64,000 nucleotides of DNA from Quillaja saponaria (Eukaryota; Streptophyta; Magnoliopsida; Fabales; Quillajaceae), in the NCBI GenBank assembly GCA_029379385.1, contig CM055612.1, forward strand, positions 3,162,001 to 3,226,000, in the 5' to 3' direction. Both the position numbers and the translations under genes were made by a program. Below are positions 34,446 to 47,653 of the stretch, one piece after another. The first letter of the stretch is position 1. Each line of letters begins with the position of its first letter. The notes under the pieces are model-generated. The model saw only the letters and a list, made by a program, of their open reading frames with translations, made no database searches and was not told the origin of the DNA.

Positions 34446-37400
34446 TTGAAGCCAGTAGTGCCACTAGATTGCTGTACTGCTTGTAAGAATATGCATTAGG
34501 GAAGGGAAATTACGTAGACCATCAGAACTGTTCATTCATAGGCCCCTAAAGTGCGAACTTCTCTCGTGTATGGCTGTACTAGTTGATATGCACTAGAAAC
34601 CATGAAAAAGAATTCCTCAGAACTCATGCTTTCTGGAGTGGAATGTTGTATTTTTTTTATTTTTTTTTTCTCAGCAAATTATATATATCTAAAATAAGAT
34701 TATTGTATGCTCGCTATATTTTTCATGAAGCATTGCTTTGAGGTATGAGGCTGGTAAGTGTTAGCACTATTTTTTCTCATCATTATACTAAGGCATTAAT
34801 TGCCATAGCCAGTCGATTTGTGGTTAATAAATCTACAAGGAAATCAATCTCCCTACCCTTTATTTGTAATGAAATTGTTATATTGACGGAAGCAAAATTC
34901 TAAGAACATAATGTGTTTCGCAATAATTTATATTGATGTTCTCTTATATTATGTTTGATGATGATAATTATTTTATGAAAAGAGATAATGTAACTATATA
35001 ACTAATACAATATGATACTTGATATGAGTTTATACATATATGACATGCCAAATAAGTCCAAAACGTAATTTGATCTCAAGTGGATCAAAATACAGCTATA
35101 TAGGGACGAAGGTGGAAACTCAGTAGGATCTTATAGATTGAACTGTAGACATTTTACAGGAAGCAACTTTGCCCGAATAGATGTCTTTAAACTCAATCAC
35201 ACAGTACCCAACAAGCTGATCCAAATCCCAAATTTAAGGCTACACAAGATTAGCCGGCTTACTTAATTATGCAATAATGCAATTTTGTTAAGTGTTAATG
35301 CACTCGGGGATAGCTTGCAACAGCATAAGCCTGGCATACCTCGCTAATTCTTAGCTCAAATTTTCCTATTTTTGTTGGCCCTTTTGTAGTTACAATAGAT
35401 GCTGAGAAAGAGTACTGTTCTTGTTGTTCCTGTGTATGAATGTTGATATAGGAAATGAAAGGAAGGAACAAAATGACATTGAATAAAAATGATATGTTAG
35501 ATTGATACAAATAAAATAAAATAATTTATGCAGCGGACGTAGATAAGTATCATTTCACATAATTGAGTGAGATATATATATTAGTAAAATAAAATAATTC
35601 ATGCAGCAGACGCAGGTATACGTAGATTATAGATGAGTTGCATTTCACGTGATTGAGGGAGACGTGTGTCTTAGAGGGCAATGAAGGAGGGGCATATGTC
35701 TTAGACCTGCAGTGCACGTGATGACTGAGACACCGAGAAAGCAATCAATTCATACAACTGCAAATGGGTGTGCAACACCTGAGTCTGAGAAAGAGAGCTT
35801 AAACACCTAGGTAAAGAGAAAGAAAGGGAAAGAAAGGAAAGAGATCAAGAAAGACGAGTAGAGAAGATGATGCTAATGCTAATAACTGATCATCCGTTTG
35901 CTTTATAGACTAACCTTTGTTGGGAAAAGAGCACTGTTCCTTTCTTTGATCACAATCTCCTTCTCATTGGGATCCTCACCCACCTAGACCCTAGCTATCT
36001 ATCTCTTTCACACCATAGACTCTCTAGCTTCCCCTCTGTGACGCTTTGTTTGGTTGCAAGTAGGAGAGAGGGAAAAAAAGAAGAGAGAAAAAGGGGGAAG
36101 GGAAAAGAATAGAAAATAATATATGAAACCCCTCATGTCATTTTCCTTTCTCCATATATTCCTTCTCCCCACTTTCCATCAAACCAAACAAGTCCTCAAC
36201 TCGGTAACTATTGTACCAACTATACTTTCAACAATTTCGTAGAGACATGCATATAAACAAAAATGACTAAATGAGGTCCATGGCTATGCCTTGTCACGTG
36301 GTACATTGTACCCTACCTAGCTAGGAAGAAATCAAGCTTGTGGTACCAAAAATCAAATACGTTTCCATGTGACTGGATTATGCAGGTGATTATATTTATA
36401 GGTAAGGTAATTGCAATGGAAAAATATTTAATTTTCTATAAATGTAATTTAATCCAAATGTGCCCATTTCAATTTATTATTATTATTATTTAAAAGTAAA
36501 AAAAACCCTATTCTTGAGAATACCACATTAGGATTTTCCAATTACTTTTTTCCATTTTCTATTGCCTTCTCATTTGTTTACAAATTTTAAGGCCAAATGC
36601 ATGCATGTTCCCAACTTGGAGTCTTTGACTGATATTCCCTCAAATCACAGTATGATAATTTTCGTTTCCAGTATTGTATATATTTGTCCCTACCAAATAT
36701 TTAATCTTCGATGTCGATTGGATGCAAAGATCATTGTCTAATTGTTGGTTTTGAGCCACCTAAAACCCAAAATGGCTACCACACTGTTTGGAACCAAATT
36801 ATAAGAGACCAAATCAAAGACATTTCTGTGCCACACTCTTGTTTATCTCCAAATTAGGGTGCACAAAGGGCCATAGATGTTAACTTATGTTTATCTCCAA
36901 ATTAGGATTTGATATACATAAGCAAAACAAATTTAATTTGAACCATGTGATCTTGACAAGTATTTTGGGGGCAAATCCTTTCGTGCCCATATAGGCTTTA
37001 GTGGGGTTTTTGTTGGATGTTCATGTAAATCCAAGCCATCCTTTTCAGTTCCTTAATGATGCTGTTTGATTTCAACTAAAATCTAATTGTTTAAATTATT
37101 TAGTATGATAACATCAGGACCCCGGTTTCATTCATTTTGTCTAAGGAACTTCAATAATACCAAGCCCTATTGTCCACAAAATCCTGGCTATATCAAACAA
37201 AAGAAAAGAAAAAGGGGATGATTTAAATATCAACATTCTTACCCATATTTGCTTATATCGAATACAAAATATCATTAATTATTGTTATAGAGAGAAATAT
37301 TTATTTGGCGGTCTTCATGTCTAGTTATGGATATTCGACTAATTTTTCTAATTATTGAGAGTCGAACCTATAAAACATATATATTTGATTATTAGATCAA

Positions 37401-38896
37401 CTTCTGAAATTTAGGTATGAATAAATTAATTATTGAGCAAAACAATCCTAATAAGTATGTGACAATTATGTTTAATTTTAAAAAAATTGACCTACTACAT
37501 TAATTCAAAACTTGGTCAAAGTTACCAATAATACTCAACGTTCCATTTCTAACTGTAAGCGCCTGATGAAGCTCCTTGGTTAAATTTGATAATGATGAAA
37601 AAAAGTCAAATTTGCAGGCTCCTTCATGTGGTAAAACACCAATTTCCCCATGATTAAAGCTTATATTTGTTTCTTCCATTAGATTCTCACTTTTCAAGTC
37701 CTATCATTCCCATTTTCTGGGTATTAGAGCTTCTTTTAACCACTTTCAAATTCAAAATTCTACATTACTATTATCATCAGTATACTAGATTGTAACTTCC
37801 TAAGGTTACCTGGTAATAAAAAATGTGTATTTTTTTAATTATTTTTATGAGCTCAAATCTTTTCTGGGAAGTTATGAAAAGTTTAATCTTTATAAATTTT
37901 TTTAATCCTAACATAAATAACACCGATAATAACTCAAATAATAATTCAAAGAAGTTTAGTATTTACTTTGTTCACGGTGTGCTTGAAAATAAATCATAAT
38001 CTCCTAAGTGGCCCATTTGTGTTTTTGATCTTCAACAATTCCATGTGCTCTGTTTTTCTTAATCATTTGAATATTGTACAGTCATCCAAGATTTTTAGCT
38101 TCCACGCTTTTAGATGTTTTTTAATATTTCATCTTAAATCATAAAATCTAACATCAATCATTTTTATGTGTAACATAATACACATAATAATTGGAAAAAA
38201 AATATCCATAATGTATGATATTCAGCCTCCATTGCCCATATAACTCAGCTGCAGAAGCCAGCATGCTGAAAATCATCTGGTTACCATAAACAAGATGCCA
38301 AGAAAAGATTAGTTATAATAGAATTTAATAAGATTGAAGTCGAATTCGTTAATTAAATAAAATTTAAAATATTATTTAATTTCGACTTGTTTAAAAAACT
38401 AATCACTGTTTACAAGGTATCATCTTTTGATTAAAGAAGGGTAATTTGGGAATAAAGGGGATAAGTTGAAGGCCACGTCAGTTAGCTGCCAAACCGGCAT
38501 TGGCTCGAATGAGGACGGACATGCACGCGCGTAATGAGCTTTAAGAAGGTCTCACTCTTCCTGTTCCCTTCATTCCATTTTCACAGCGTGCCATTTTTGC
38601 TCTCAACTTTCGCTCTTTTTCTATACAGACAAACATCAATTACTCTGTTCACGTTTTCGTCTACCATTTCCAACACACCCTGAATTTCAGAGAGAGAAAA
38701 TCAAACATTTTTCATTCATCAATGATGCCCATTTCCTGTACAAGTTTCTTTCACATGATTTTCAACACCTTCTATTGCAGCTTTTGAATCATTCTAAAAA
38801 CAAATCCAAAAAACCCATTTTTATTCCATCATTTTCGTTCCAACCTTGTGAGCCCCTCTGTATCAAATTGTCTTGCACACTTTTCACATACAAAAC
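34446..38896. other. 4.4-kb gene-free region
   Basis: No coding family was recognised. It contains 3'UTR of the omega-amidase gene at the left and the probable BIG GRAIN 1-like promoter at the right (from about 38400). Three CACGTG cores occur at about 35648, 35714 and 36295; these are G-box-type words with no evident gene nearby. Confidence 0.45.
35505..35680. repeat. Imperfect tandem repeat, about 75-85 bp units
   Basis: AAATAAAATAATT(T/C)ATGCAG followed by CGGACG or CAGACG, then a CATTTCAC(A/G)T-ATTGAG(T/G)GAGA block, occurs twice in direct orientation (starting about 35513 and 35588). The copies differ by indels. Confidence 0.6.
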
Positions 38897-40270
38897 ATGT
38901 ACAGGAGGGAGAGAATACCGAGAGAAGAAAGATTTCAAAACGACCCCAAAAACCCATCTTTCTCTTCCAGCCTTCTGGACAAAATCTACCATTCGATTGA
39001 CGAGGGTGATAAGAGGAGCGGAGAAGTGAAATTTGTCAGAGAAACAATGGGGAAGAAACAGAGCAGTAATGGTGGAAAATATAACAGAGCAGTGGGAGAG
39101 GAAGTGATAGCAAAGGAAAATCTTCGACGTTCTTGTTTGCTCGAGAAATGGATGGATAAAAAGGTTAGCACTCAACGAAGAGAGTGTCGGAAAGAATTGG
39201 ACAGAAGATCACAGCACAATAATGACCATGACCAAGATGTTCTGTTCTTCAGTTCAACTTCGAGTTCCTCGGATTCTAGTTCTGGAGGATTCTCATCCTC
39301 TGACACAGAATCTGTGTTCGGAGTGAGATCTGGGACCTCTCGTTTTGAACCTCCGAGGCCTAAGCCAATTCGGACAACCGTGTCGGCATGTTCTGTGAGA
39401 TCAGAGAAAACAGAGAGAAAACATAGCACTCTGTTTTATGAACAGAGGGAGATGCAACACTTCACTGAATATAATCACAATTTGAAAGCCGGATACATAG
39501 GAAAGCAAGAGGAAGGATTAATGAAGTCGAAACCAAAGGCCTTGAAGATTTACAATAATTTAAAGAAGGTGAAACAGCCAATTTCTCCAGGTGGGCGGCT
39601 CACGAATTTCATAAATTCTTTGTTCACTGCAGGGAATACTAAGAAAACAAAGAGCTCTTGCTCTGTTGGAGGCTATGAAGATACAAACAAAGAGAGGAAA
39701 TTGAAGTCTGAACAAATTTCAACATGTTCTTCAGCTTCCTCATTTTCAAGGTCTTGTTTGAGCAAAAATTCACCTTCCACAAGAGAAAAATTGCGCAATG
39801 GGGTAAAAAGAAATGTGCATTTCTACCCAGTAAGCGTGATTGTCGATGAAGATTGTCGACCATGTGGGCAGAAAAGCTTATATGAAGAAGAAGATAGAAG
39901 TCTAGTGTCTGTATCGGTACCAACAGCATGGAAAATCGGACCGTCACCGGCTAGAAAGAATGCAGGAGAGCTCAAGTATCAAGTCATGGAGAAGAGCAGG
40001 CGAGTAGAAGAAGCAGCCAGAGAGTTCTTGAAAGACTACCATCAAAACCAGAAAAAAAACGATTTAATTATGAGGGATTTACGCCTTAATGTTAATCAGA
40101 ATGAGGACAATGAGGATGATGATGATGCAGCAAGTTATTCAAGTTCTGATCTTTTCGAGCTTGATCACTTGACGGTAATGGGAAATGGTAGATACTGCCA
40201 GGAGCTTCCAGTGTATGAGACTACTCATGTTAGTACCAATCGTGCCATTGCTAATGGGCTTATAATGTAA
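38897..40270 (+). CDS. BIG GRAIN 1-like protein
   Basis: BIG GRAIN 1 in rice is a plasma-membrane-associated positive regulator of auxin response and transport that affects organ and grain size; dicot BG1-like proteins are less studied. It is a single exon of 457 residues, starting at ATG 38897 (MYRRERIPREERF), the family-typical start. An upstream non-ATG extension is not needed. Conserved blocks are NPSFSSSLLDKIYHSIDEG (about 19-37), RRSCLLEKWMDKK, a Ser-rich stretch (SSTSSSSDSSSGGFSSSDTE), PISPGGRLTNFINSLF and RNVHFYPVSVIVDEDCRP. A charged C-terminal part has a likely helix (ARKNAGELKYQVMEKSRRVEE) and an acidic run (EDNEDDDDAASYSSSDLFEL). Like relatives, most of it is low complexity and probably disordered. 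No lesions were seen. Closest to At5g12050. Confidence 0.9.
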   Translation: MYRRERIPREERFQNDPKNPSFSSSLLDKIYHSIDEGDKRSGEVKFVRETMGKKQSSNGGKYNRAVGEEVIAKENLRRSCLLEKWMDKKVSTQRRECRKELDRRSQHNNDHDQDVLFFSSTSSSSDSSSGGFSSSDTESVFGVRSGTSRFEPPRPKPIRTTVSACSVRSEKTERKHSTLFYEQREMQHFTEYNHNLKAGYIGKQEEGLMKSKPKALKIYNNLKKVKQPISPGGRLTNFINSLFTAGNTKKTKSSCSVGGYEDTNKERKLKSEQISTCSSASSFSRSCLSKNSPSTREKLRNGVKRNVHFYPVSVIVDEDCRPCGQKSLYEEEDRSLVSVSVPTAWKIGPSPARKNAGELKYQVMEKSRRVEEAAREFLKDYHQNQKKNDLIMRDLRLNVNQNEDNEDDDDAASYSSSDLFELDHLTVMGNGRYCQELPVYETTHVSTNRAIANGLIM

Positions 40271-43200
40271 TTCATAGTTCATGAATCATAACCATGAAAA
40301 ATGTTGTTTCTTTGAAGTGTCATTTTTTATTAGCAAATGTTTGATTCTGATCCAAATCATCCTGAGATGGATAATGGGTTTTGTAAAAATACAACCTTTA
40401 TACAAGAACAGTTGTGTTCTATAGAGATTATGTCATTGCAGTAACTGGGTTATTTATTTTTATTTTTTTGGACAAAAATGTGTTGGCACTTGATTTTCTG
40501 AAAAGGAAAGGTGGGGATGCGTTAAATTATTATTGATCATGATCAGTCAGATAGATACTGACAGTAGAGTTTGATAGAGAAAGAGGAAAAAAGAAGATGA
40601 AAAATGAAAGATTCGAGATTTTAATCACAAGCAAAATGAGAGGGTGTGATGGTAAAGAGAAAGGCAGATCTTCCTCCATGGGAATAGAGAAAAGTGCAGT
40701 CTAAAGCTTTTGCTTTCTTTCTTTCTCTCTGTCTTTGTCTGGAATTTGGAATTTGTATTGGCCCCCTTGCTTGAACATTGCGTCACCATATATCTATGAT
40801 TATCCCAACAACCAATAAAATTACAAGGCTCTGTTTTTGAGCTCATATCCCTCCAAAACAGGAATTCCTTCTTAATTCACAACATTACCATTATAAACAG
40901 CTTTTGTAACAATTGCTATGTGTTCCAACTGCGACAGAATGTTTGTTTGTTGATTTTAGAAGACATGGAATAGTGAATTGATGAATGGTAAATCAAGTAA
41001 TTGATTATTTTGGTGGGGATGAGTCATGAGATTGGCAACATGGGCCAGCTTGCAGCCACTATACCAGAAAAAGAACCAATGCTTATGATAGAGAAGAAGA
41101 AGAAGGGCATGCCTCTTTAGTCTATGCCTTTGGCAAGAAATAGGAAACGTAGAATCGAGTATAGAATTAATAAATAAAATTTTCTTTAAAATTGCATGGT
41201 ACTAATTACTCTCTGCATGTCTTCCTTTAAGCATTGCCCACTTGCGTTTTGGATTTGATAAAAGTTAACTATGAACAAGACTAGTATGCTTTTTGGATAT
41301 CAACTCTTCTACTTCTCCTTAAAAATAATGGCGTTTTTTAATACTAAGTTTGACTTTGGTTAAACTTATATTATTAATTCTCTCTTCGATTTGATAAAAA
41401 AAATAAACTATTTATACAGATTAAGAATTTTATGATAATTTTACTTTTCATGACATTCTCAAGATTTCAAACCAAGAAAATTCAGAAATGAAACATATAT
41501 TTTTAATAAATCATCATGCTGAACTCTTTAGTTCTAAAATAAAAGTGTGCTGATGAGATTTTAGTCCAGCTCTTGGTCCCTGTTCACATCTCATTATTGT
41601 CTATTTTGTGAGTTATTTATACTTTTATGCAAATTATTTGTCTTAAATGTGAAGTTGTAATGTTGTTAATTTATGAATTGAGTTAGAAAAAATTATGTTT
41701 TATTATTAAATAATTTCTATCAGTTTCTGTGGATGTTAAACGAATATTTTAATCCATTTTGATAAATATGTTCACTAAAATCATTTGATAAATATTTTCC
41801 TTTCTTGTATGAAATTGAAAGGTGGTGGAAGAAATAGGACTGAAAGAGGTGAAGTGGGTGTAGGGCCCGGGGTGAAGTTTGCAAACCGTTCAGGCTGATA
41901 TGGACTGGATCAAGACTATAATTATCGGCCCATATAGACGGGCGAGATTTGTTATCAAATATAATTTATCCATGTTCAAAACTTCATCAAAATTTGTTGG
42001 ATTGCACTACTCTAAGGTTTCTATTTTATTTTATTTTTCTTCACAGAAAAGGGTCTACAATATATTTATATTATTATTATCATATTTTTTTTCTTAACTA
42101 TTTTAGTTCGTTTCAATTTTTAATTTAAGGTGGCAAAATAAAAAAGGGATGTCCAAAAAGCAACAAAGGTGACCCCAGGTCCCCAAGGCCCCAACATTCT
42201 TTCTTTCCTCTTATACTCATAACGACAATGTCAGTCTTTAAATGCCCATTTTCATAGCTAGCATAGCAGCCTCCATTAATCAAGCCGAAATCAGTGGATG
42301 GTACGTTTTCATCCTCCTAAAATTTCTATGACTTCTTCTAATGACGGAATGTGATATTGATAGCTAACTTTGGGGACCTCACCAAACTCATTTTCTTTGT
42401 TGGCATGGGGACCCATCCTTGTTAGACCATCATTAGCAATAATAAATAGTAAAATCCACGTTTTAACTGTTTAGATTTAATTAGCTATCATTCTAGAGAT
42501 ACCATGCCTGTATATTTATTATTTAGAAAAAAATTTGTGAATATTTTGAGGTAATGAAGTCCATGTCAATGATCATCAATAAATAAAGCAAAGAAGAAGA
42601 AAAGCTTGATAAAGTCCAAAGCAGCAACTCATTGTTGCTGTCACTCAAAAGCTGGGACATTTCATGGTTGTCGTTTTGCTGCTCTAGCAACGTGGGAAAC
42701 CTGGATAATACCCACGTAAGATCATGTTTAATTTTGCCGTTTAATGACTAGAATATAATATTGGATATGGTGGAAATGCATGTTGATTATAAAACATCAA
42801 TAATTAAAGTTCTCTTTAAGATAGTATTAATTAGTTGAACAATCTCGTCCTTTTCTCCTCCGGTTGAATATTTTATTTTTTGGTGCAAGTGGATTTATTG
42901 ACTTGAAGCATTCTGCAATCAGTAGTGTTAAGTTTTAAAGTTTCTACTGTGAATCTCGAAATGTAAAACCGACCTGCCTGCCTGGCTCCTGCCCTCTTAC
43001 TGACTTTCTGCAACAATTGCACCTCCCTTTGCAATTGTTGTGTCCTTTTCACATACTAGCTGTTTGCAAAACCTCACCTAATATGCAAGAAAAAAGGTGT
43101 TGCTAGATTCATGTTGTAACATGCCCATTTATCAGTTTTTCTAGTACTTGAACTAACCCAGTTTCTCAACAACTATTTCTGTTTTTTTTCAATGCTAACC

Positions 43201-43695
43201 CACAATTTGTTTCCTTTTTTAATTTAAGTACTTTAGGTATAATCATCCCAACCCTCTGCCACTTTCCTTTTTTTTTTGTTTCCCTATGTTGCTTGCATAT
43301 ATAGCCTTTTGTATTAGCCACTTTGGGTATTCTGTGACTGCGAGAGCCTCTAAATTGCTCGAGAAGAAGTTATGAATATTTTCCGGTCAGCATACTAAAG
43401 CACATAAATAACATTACTCTATTAATCTGTACTCAATAGTCCTTAGGCAGTATCTTTGGCGCGAAGATTTGTTATTTTTGGAGTGTTATTTCAACTAAGT
43501 GGAGACAAAAACTTGTTCAAAGGATTATCATTTTGGTTTTGTTTTTTCCAGATAAATTTTATTGGGGAAAGTGTTACTAAACTAAAGGTGTGATTTTTAT
43601 CACTTGTAGTTCTGGGTTAAGTGTTACTAACCTAAAGGTTTGATTTTTAACACTTTTAGTAGTTTATTTCTGTCACCTTTCATTATAGGGTTTTG
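40271..43695. other. 3.4-kb gene-free region
   Basis: No coding family or RNA gene was recognised. A short hairpin (11-bp stem CAACAATTGCA / TGCAATTGTTG, 8-nt loop) lies at 43011-43040. The right end holds the promoter and probably a leader intron of the MSL10-like gene, with an acceptor-like CATTATAG ending at 43688. Confidence 0.45.
43570..43656 (+). repeat. Imperfect 52-bp direct repeat upstream of the MSL10-like gene
   Basis: GTGTTACTAA(A/C)CTAAAGG then TGATTTTTA(T/A)CACTT occurs at about 43570 and 43622. It lies less than 140 bp upstream of the start codon. Confidence 0.7.
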
Positions 43696-43713
43696 ATGGA
43701 TCATGGATGCTAA
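43696..43713 (+). promoter_or_regulatory. Minimal upstream ORF overlapping the MSL10-like start codon
   Basis: ATG at 43696 opens a five-codon frame (MDHGC, stop TAA 43711-43713) that overlaps the main ATG at 43703 in another frame. If it is in the mature leader, scanning ribosomes meet it first, which could lower translation or allow re-initiation. Confidence 0.5.
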
Positions 43714-46700
43714 GCAGAAACCTCACAAAAGCGGCGCAATAAGCATGTCGGAGAAGAAAACTGCTAATGGGGGTGAAGTGGTAGTAGTGATTTCAAGTGA
43801 AGAGACTCCAAAAGCGATTGCAGAGAATAAAGATTTAAAAGGGTCTTCTTCCAAAAGGGCTGAATCTTTGCCTCTAAAGCAAAGTAGGGTGGATTCGCCT
43901 CACAGTGTGTCTCCCGAGTTGTTTACTGATTATGGGTCATCAAAGTCGGCTCCAGTAGGCTATTCTTCTCCAGAGATTGCGAGGTTCAGTCCCAGCCCCA
44001 ACAAACCTCCAAAAGTTCCTAATGCCAATGAAAACCTCACTCGAAGAAAGTCACTTGCAAGGTCAGTTTATTCCAAACCAAAAGCAAGATATGGTGAACA
44101 ACCATATATAGTTGATTCAACTACGTTTGTAGAGAATAACGGTTCAACTTTGCAAGAACAATTGGCCGTCAGTTCACCTTATAGGCATTTATCGAATAGA
44201 GCATCGCCTAATAACAAATCTGCCACTATTACTAGGACAGTCTCCATCAATGCTATTACTCCTAAGACACCGTTGATGGCGTCTCCTGGAGGGCTGGGAG
44301 AGGATGAGGACGAAATTATTTACAAGAAAGTTGAATTGAGTAAAGGTAAGCGTAAAAGGGTGACAAAAAAGGTTTTGATTCAGCTGATTGCATTGGTGTG
44401 CATAATAGGATGTATGGTGGCTAGCTTAACAGTTAATGAATTGGAAAGATTGACGGTTTGGGGTTTGGAATTTTGGAAGTGGTGTGTGCTAGTGATGGTT
44501 ATTTTTTGTGGCATGTTGGTTACCAATTGGTTCATGCATGTTATTGTATTCTTGATTGAAATAAACTTTTTGCTGAGGAAGAAGGTGCTATACTTTGTCC
44601 ATGGACTGAAGAAGAGTGTTAAAGTTTTCATTTGGTTGGGTTTGGTTCTTCTTACATGGGTTTTGTTAATCAATCGTGGTGTTAAGCGATCCAAACTTGC
44701 TACCAAAATTTTGGATTATGTAACCTGGACTATAGTTTCTCTTCTCATCGGGGCATTCTTGTGGTTGTTGAAGAATCTGTTGCTAAAGATATTAGCATCA
44801 AAGTTTCATGTGAACACTTTCTTTGATAGAATTCAAGAATCGATCTTCCATCAGTATATTTTGCAGACACTTTCAGGGCCTCCCCTTATAGAGGAGGCTG
44901 AGAGGATAGGGAGATCACCAAGCATTGGTCAGTTTAGTTTCAGGAGTACAAAGGGTAAAGGGGCTAAGAAGAGAGAGGTGATTGATATGGGGAAGCTTCA
45001 TAGGATAAAACACGAGAAGGTGTCCGCTTGGACCATGAAGGTGTTGATTGATGGAGTGACAAGTTCAGGGCTGACCACAATATCTAATACATTAGATGAA
45101 ACTGAAGACGATGGAGGAGCTGGACTAGCTGATAAAGAGATTACCAACGAGATGGAAGCTACAGCTGCAGCCTATCACATCTTCAGGAACGTTGCTCAGC
45201 CTGGTTGCTCGTGAGAAAATCTACCTTGTTTTTAGATACTTCTGATGTTCTTGTCTTCTATAATTTCTCTTGCTATTAACAATTTCCATTTATGAATAGG
45301 TACATTGATGACGATGACCTCCTAAGGTTCATGATTAAGGAAGAAGTCGATCTCGTGTTTCCTTTATTTGAAGGAGCAGAGACTGGAAAGATTGACAGAA
45401 AGGCTTTAACAAACTGGGTGGTATGCCTTTTACCCTTATGTCTAGTTATATTGCACTTCTGGCTTGGTTTTAGGTAAGTCCTCCTAGATGGCTTATGCTG
45501 CATAAAACTACTTCATAAACACTGCTTTTTCGGTTGTTGAGATATATCTAGTCCAATATGTACATTTGTGAAAACTGAAAAGCATGTTGTCAAGCTAATG
45601 TAACATTTGAAAGCAAGGAATTTTGACAGATCATCTTATGATTATTTTGCATTTTCTTTTCTTCCCAATTAATACTCCATAATAAAAGTACTTAATAATA
45701 CTCCATAATAAAAGTACCAGAACAATTCGGAAATAAAAGTTGTCTCCTTATGAACGGGGAAAATATCATCCATCACAGAACAATAAGTTATGAGCGAAGT
45801 CTATTGTGGTGTAGTAGTAAGTGGCGTGAGATTATTCTTCTCTTTAAGTGTGAACTATGGACTTCTAAAGATTGGGAAGAAAAGAAAATGCTAAATAGTC
45901 ATAAGATGATCTGTCAAAATTCCTTGCTTCAAATGTTACTTAGCAGTTTTTGTATTTTCTTGCATATGGAAAAAACTTTTATTTCTGAATTGCTCTTGCA
46001 TTTTCTTAAGATTTCAAGTTTTTTTCTTTTCTTGACTAAAGATAATATAATTCTAAACAGAAACAGTATACAGTTCATCTTTATGGGCATAATAAAGAAA
46101 TGGACATCTTGTTTGATTGGGTAAGCTTTACATGAATTTATGTATTATGCAGTTGAAAGTCTACCAGGGTCGCAAAGCACTGGCGCATTCCCTAAATGAC
46201 ACCAAAACAGCTGTAAAACAATTGAACAAGCTTGTAACAGGGATTGTTGTTATTGTGACCATAATTGTATGGCTTCTGTTGATGGAAATTGCGACAACAA
46301 AAGTAGTTTTGTTCCTCTCATCACAGCTTGTAGTTGCAGCTTTCATCTTTGGAAACACGTGCAAAACAATATTTGAAGCCATCATCTTTGTCTTTGTAAT
46401 GCATCCATTTGATGTTGGTGATCTCTGTGTCATTGATGGTGTTCAGGTAAATTCTACAAGCCAAATTTCATTTAATTGTTTTCTTGTTACTTCATTAAAA
46501 CTTTTTTGTAACCTGAGTACCTGACAGCTGTTGGTTGAAGAGATGAATATACTGACAACAGTCTTCTTAAAGCTCAATAACGAAAAGGTATACTATCCAA
46601 ATTCAGTTTTGGCCATAAAACCCATCACTAATTATTACAGAAGCCCAGATATGGGTGACGGTGTAGAATTCTCGATTGATTTTACAACTCCGGTGGAGAG

Positions 46701-47653
46701 GATTGGGGCACTGAAAGAAAAAATAAAGAAGTAAGTCCATCTTAACCTTATTGCTTCTCAGAAAAGAGTTGATTGTAACCTTATAGTGTATCTTTACATA
46801 GGTTATTATTGCAGTCAGATGTCAATTCAGCTATATTTTCTACTTTACTGGTTTCTATCAATTTTATTCACTCTATTGACAGTTCTGTTGATTGTCTGTT
46901 ATAAATTAAAAGTGCTATCGAGCTTAAATTCTACATGATATAGCCTCAAGGACTTAAGTTTAGATGTACAATTGTTGTATGCTTGCATCTACTGCAAGTC
47001 TTTTGACTTCCTCGTCTGGTTTCTGTTTTCAAATTGTGGTTTCCATGTATAATACCTACTTCCAGACATATGTCATGGTGAAAATGAGAAGGAAAAAAAA
47101 GACATTCTCTTATATTACAGCACTTTCTAAATAGATTAATGAATCTAGCTTTGGTTATTTGTTCCCTAAAAAAATGAGAACTTGCATATCATTTGTGATA
47201 CTCTAGAAATCCACCTACCTTGATGTCAATAAAGAATATATGGGGATTAGATATGGTCTTGGACTAAACTATCGAAGAGAAAAGCAAAATTGTGTGTATA
47301 CCCTAGTGAGCAGTGGTATTTGGGCATTGGATGTTTATCTGGACTCTGGGATCACCCATTTACTCCAATTGACTTTTTCTTTGTTCAGGTACTTGGAGAG
47401 AAATCCACAACACTGGCATCCTAACCACGGTGTGGTGGTAAAGGAAATTGAAAATGTGAATCAGTTAAAGATGGCTCTCTATGTTAACCACACAATGAAC
47501 TTTCAAGAATGGGGAGAGAAGAACAAGAGGAGAACAGAACTAATCATCGAAATAAAGAAAATATTTGAAGAGCTAAATATCAGATACAATCTCCTTCCAC
47601 AGGTGGTACATCTCAGCCATTTTGGAGCAGAAACAGGTATGCCCAGCAGATGA
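43703..47653 (+). CDS. MSL10-type mechanosensitive ion channel (MscS-like)
   Basis: MSL9/MSL10 are plasma-membrane anion-preferring channels opened by membrane tension; MSL10 also signals cell swelling and wounding through its soluble N-terminus. Five exons join in frame: 43703-45210, 45300-45420, 46153-46446, 46528-46730, 47389-47653, giving 796 residues. A long charged N-terminus is followed by six likely membrane segments: about 225-247 (LIQLIALVCIIGCMVASL), 257-280, 300-325, 338-360, then in exon 3 LVTGIVVIVTIIVWLLLMEI and the pore-type segment with FGNTCKTIFEAIIFVFVMHP. The MscS beta domain has HPFDVGDLCVIDGVQ and VEEMNILTTVFLKL. The C-terminus (HLSHFGAETGMPSR) is a little longer than in relatives as I recall. 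No lesions were seen. Intron 2 holds a MITE. Closest to At5g12080. Confidence 0.94.
45594..45944. mobile_element. 351-bp MITE with about 75-bp terminal inverted repeats, in MSL10-like intron 2
   Basis: The left end (45594-45669) and right end (45871-45944) are inverted copies with only a few mismatches, sharing TAACATTTGA, GCAAGGAATTTTGACAGATC and GCATTTTCTTTTCTTCCCAA. The interior of about 200 bp has no coding capacity and includes a 26-bp tandem repeat (AATACTCCATAATAAAAGTA, at 45671 and 45697). Bases GCTAA flank or begin both ends, so the exact target duplication is unclear. The insertion sits wholly within the intron and leaves both splice sites intact. Confidence 0.85.

Noticed and set aside
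43011..43040. Perfect hairpin CAACAATTGCA / TGCAATTGTTG as a possible microRNA precursor
   Set aside because: The stem is only 11 bp with an 8-nt loop, too short for a plant miRNA precursor, and nothing adjacent extends the pairing.
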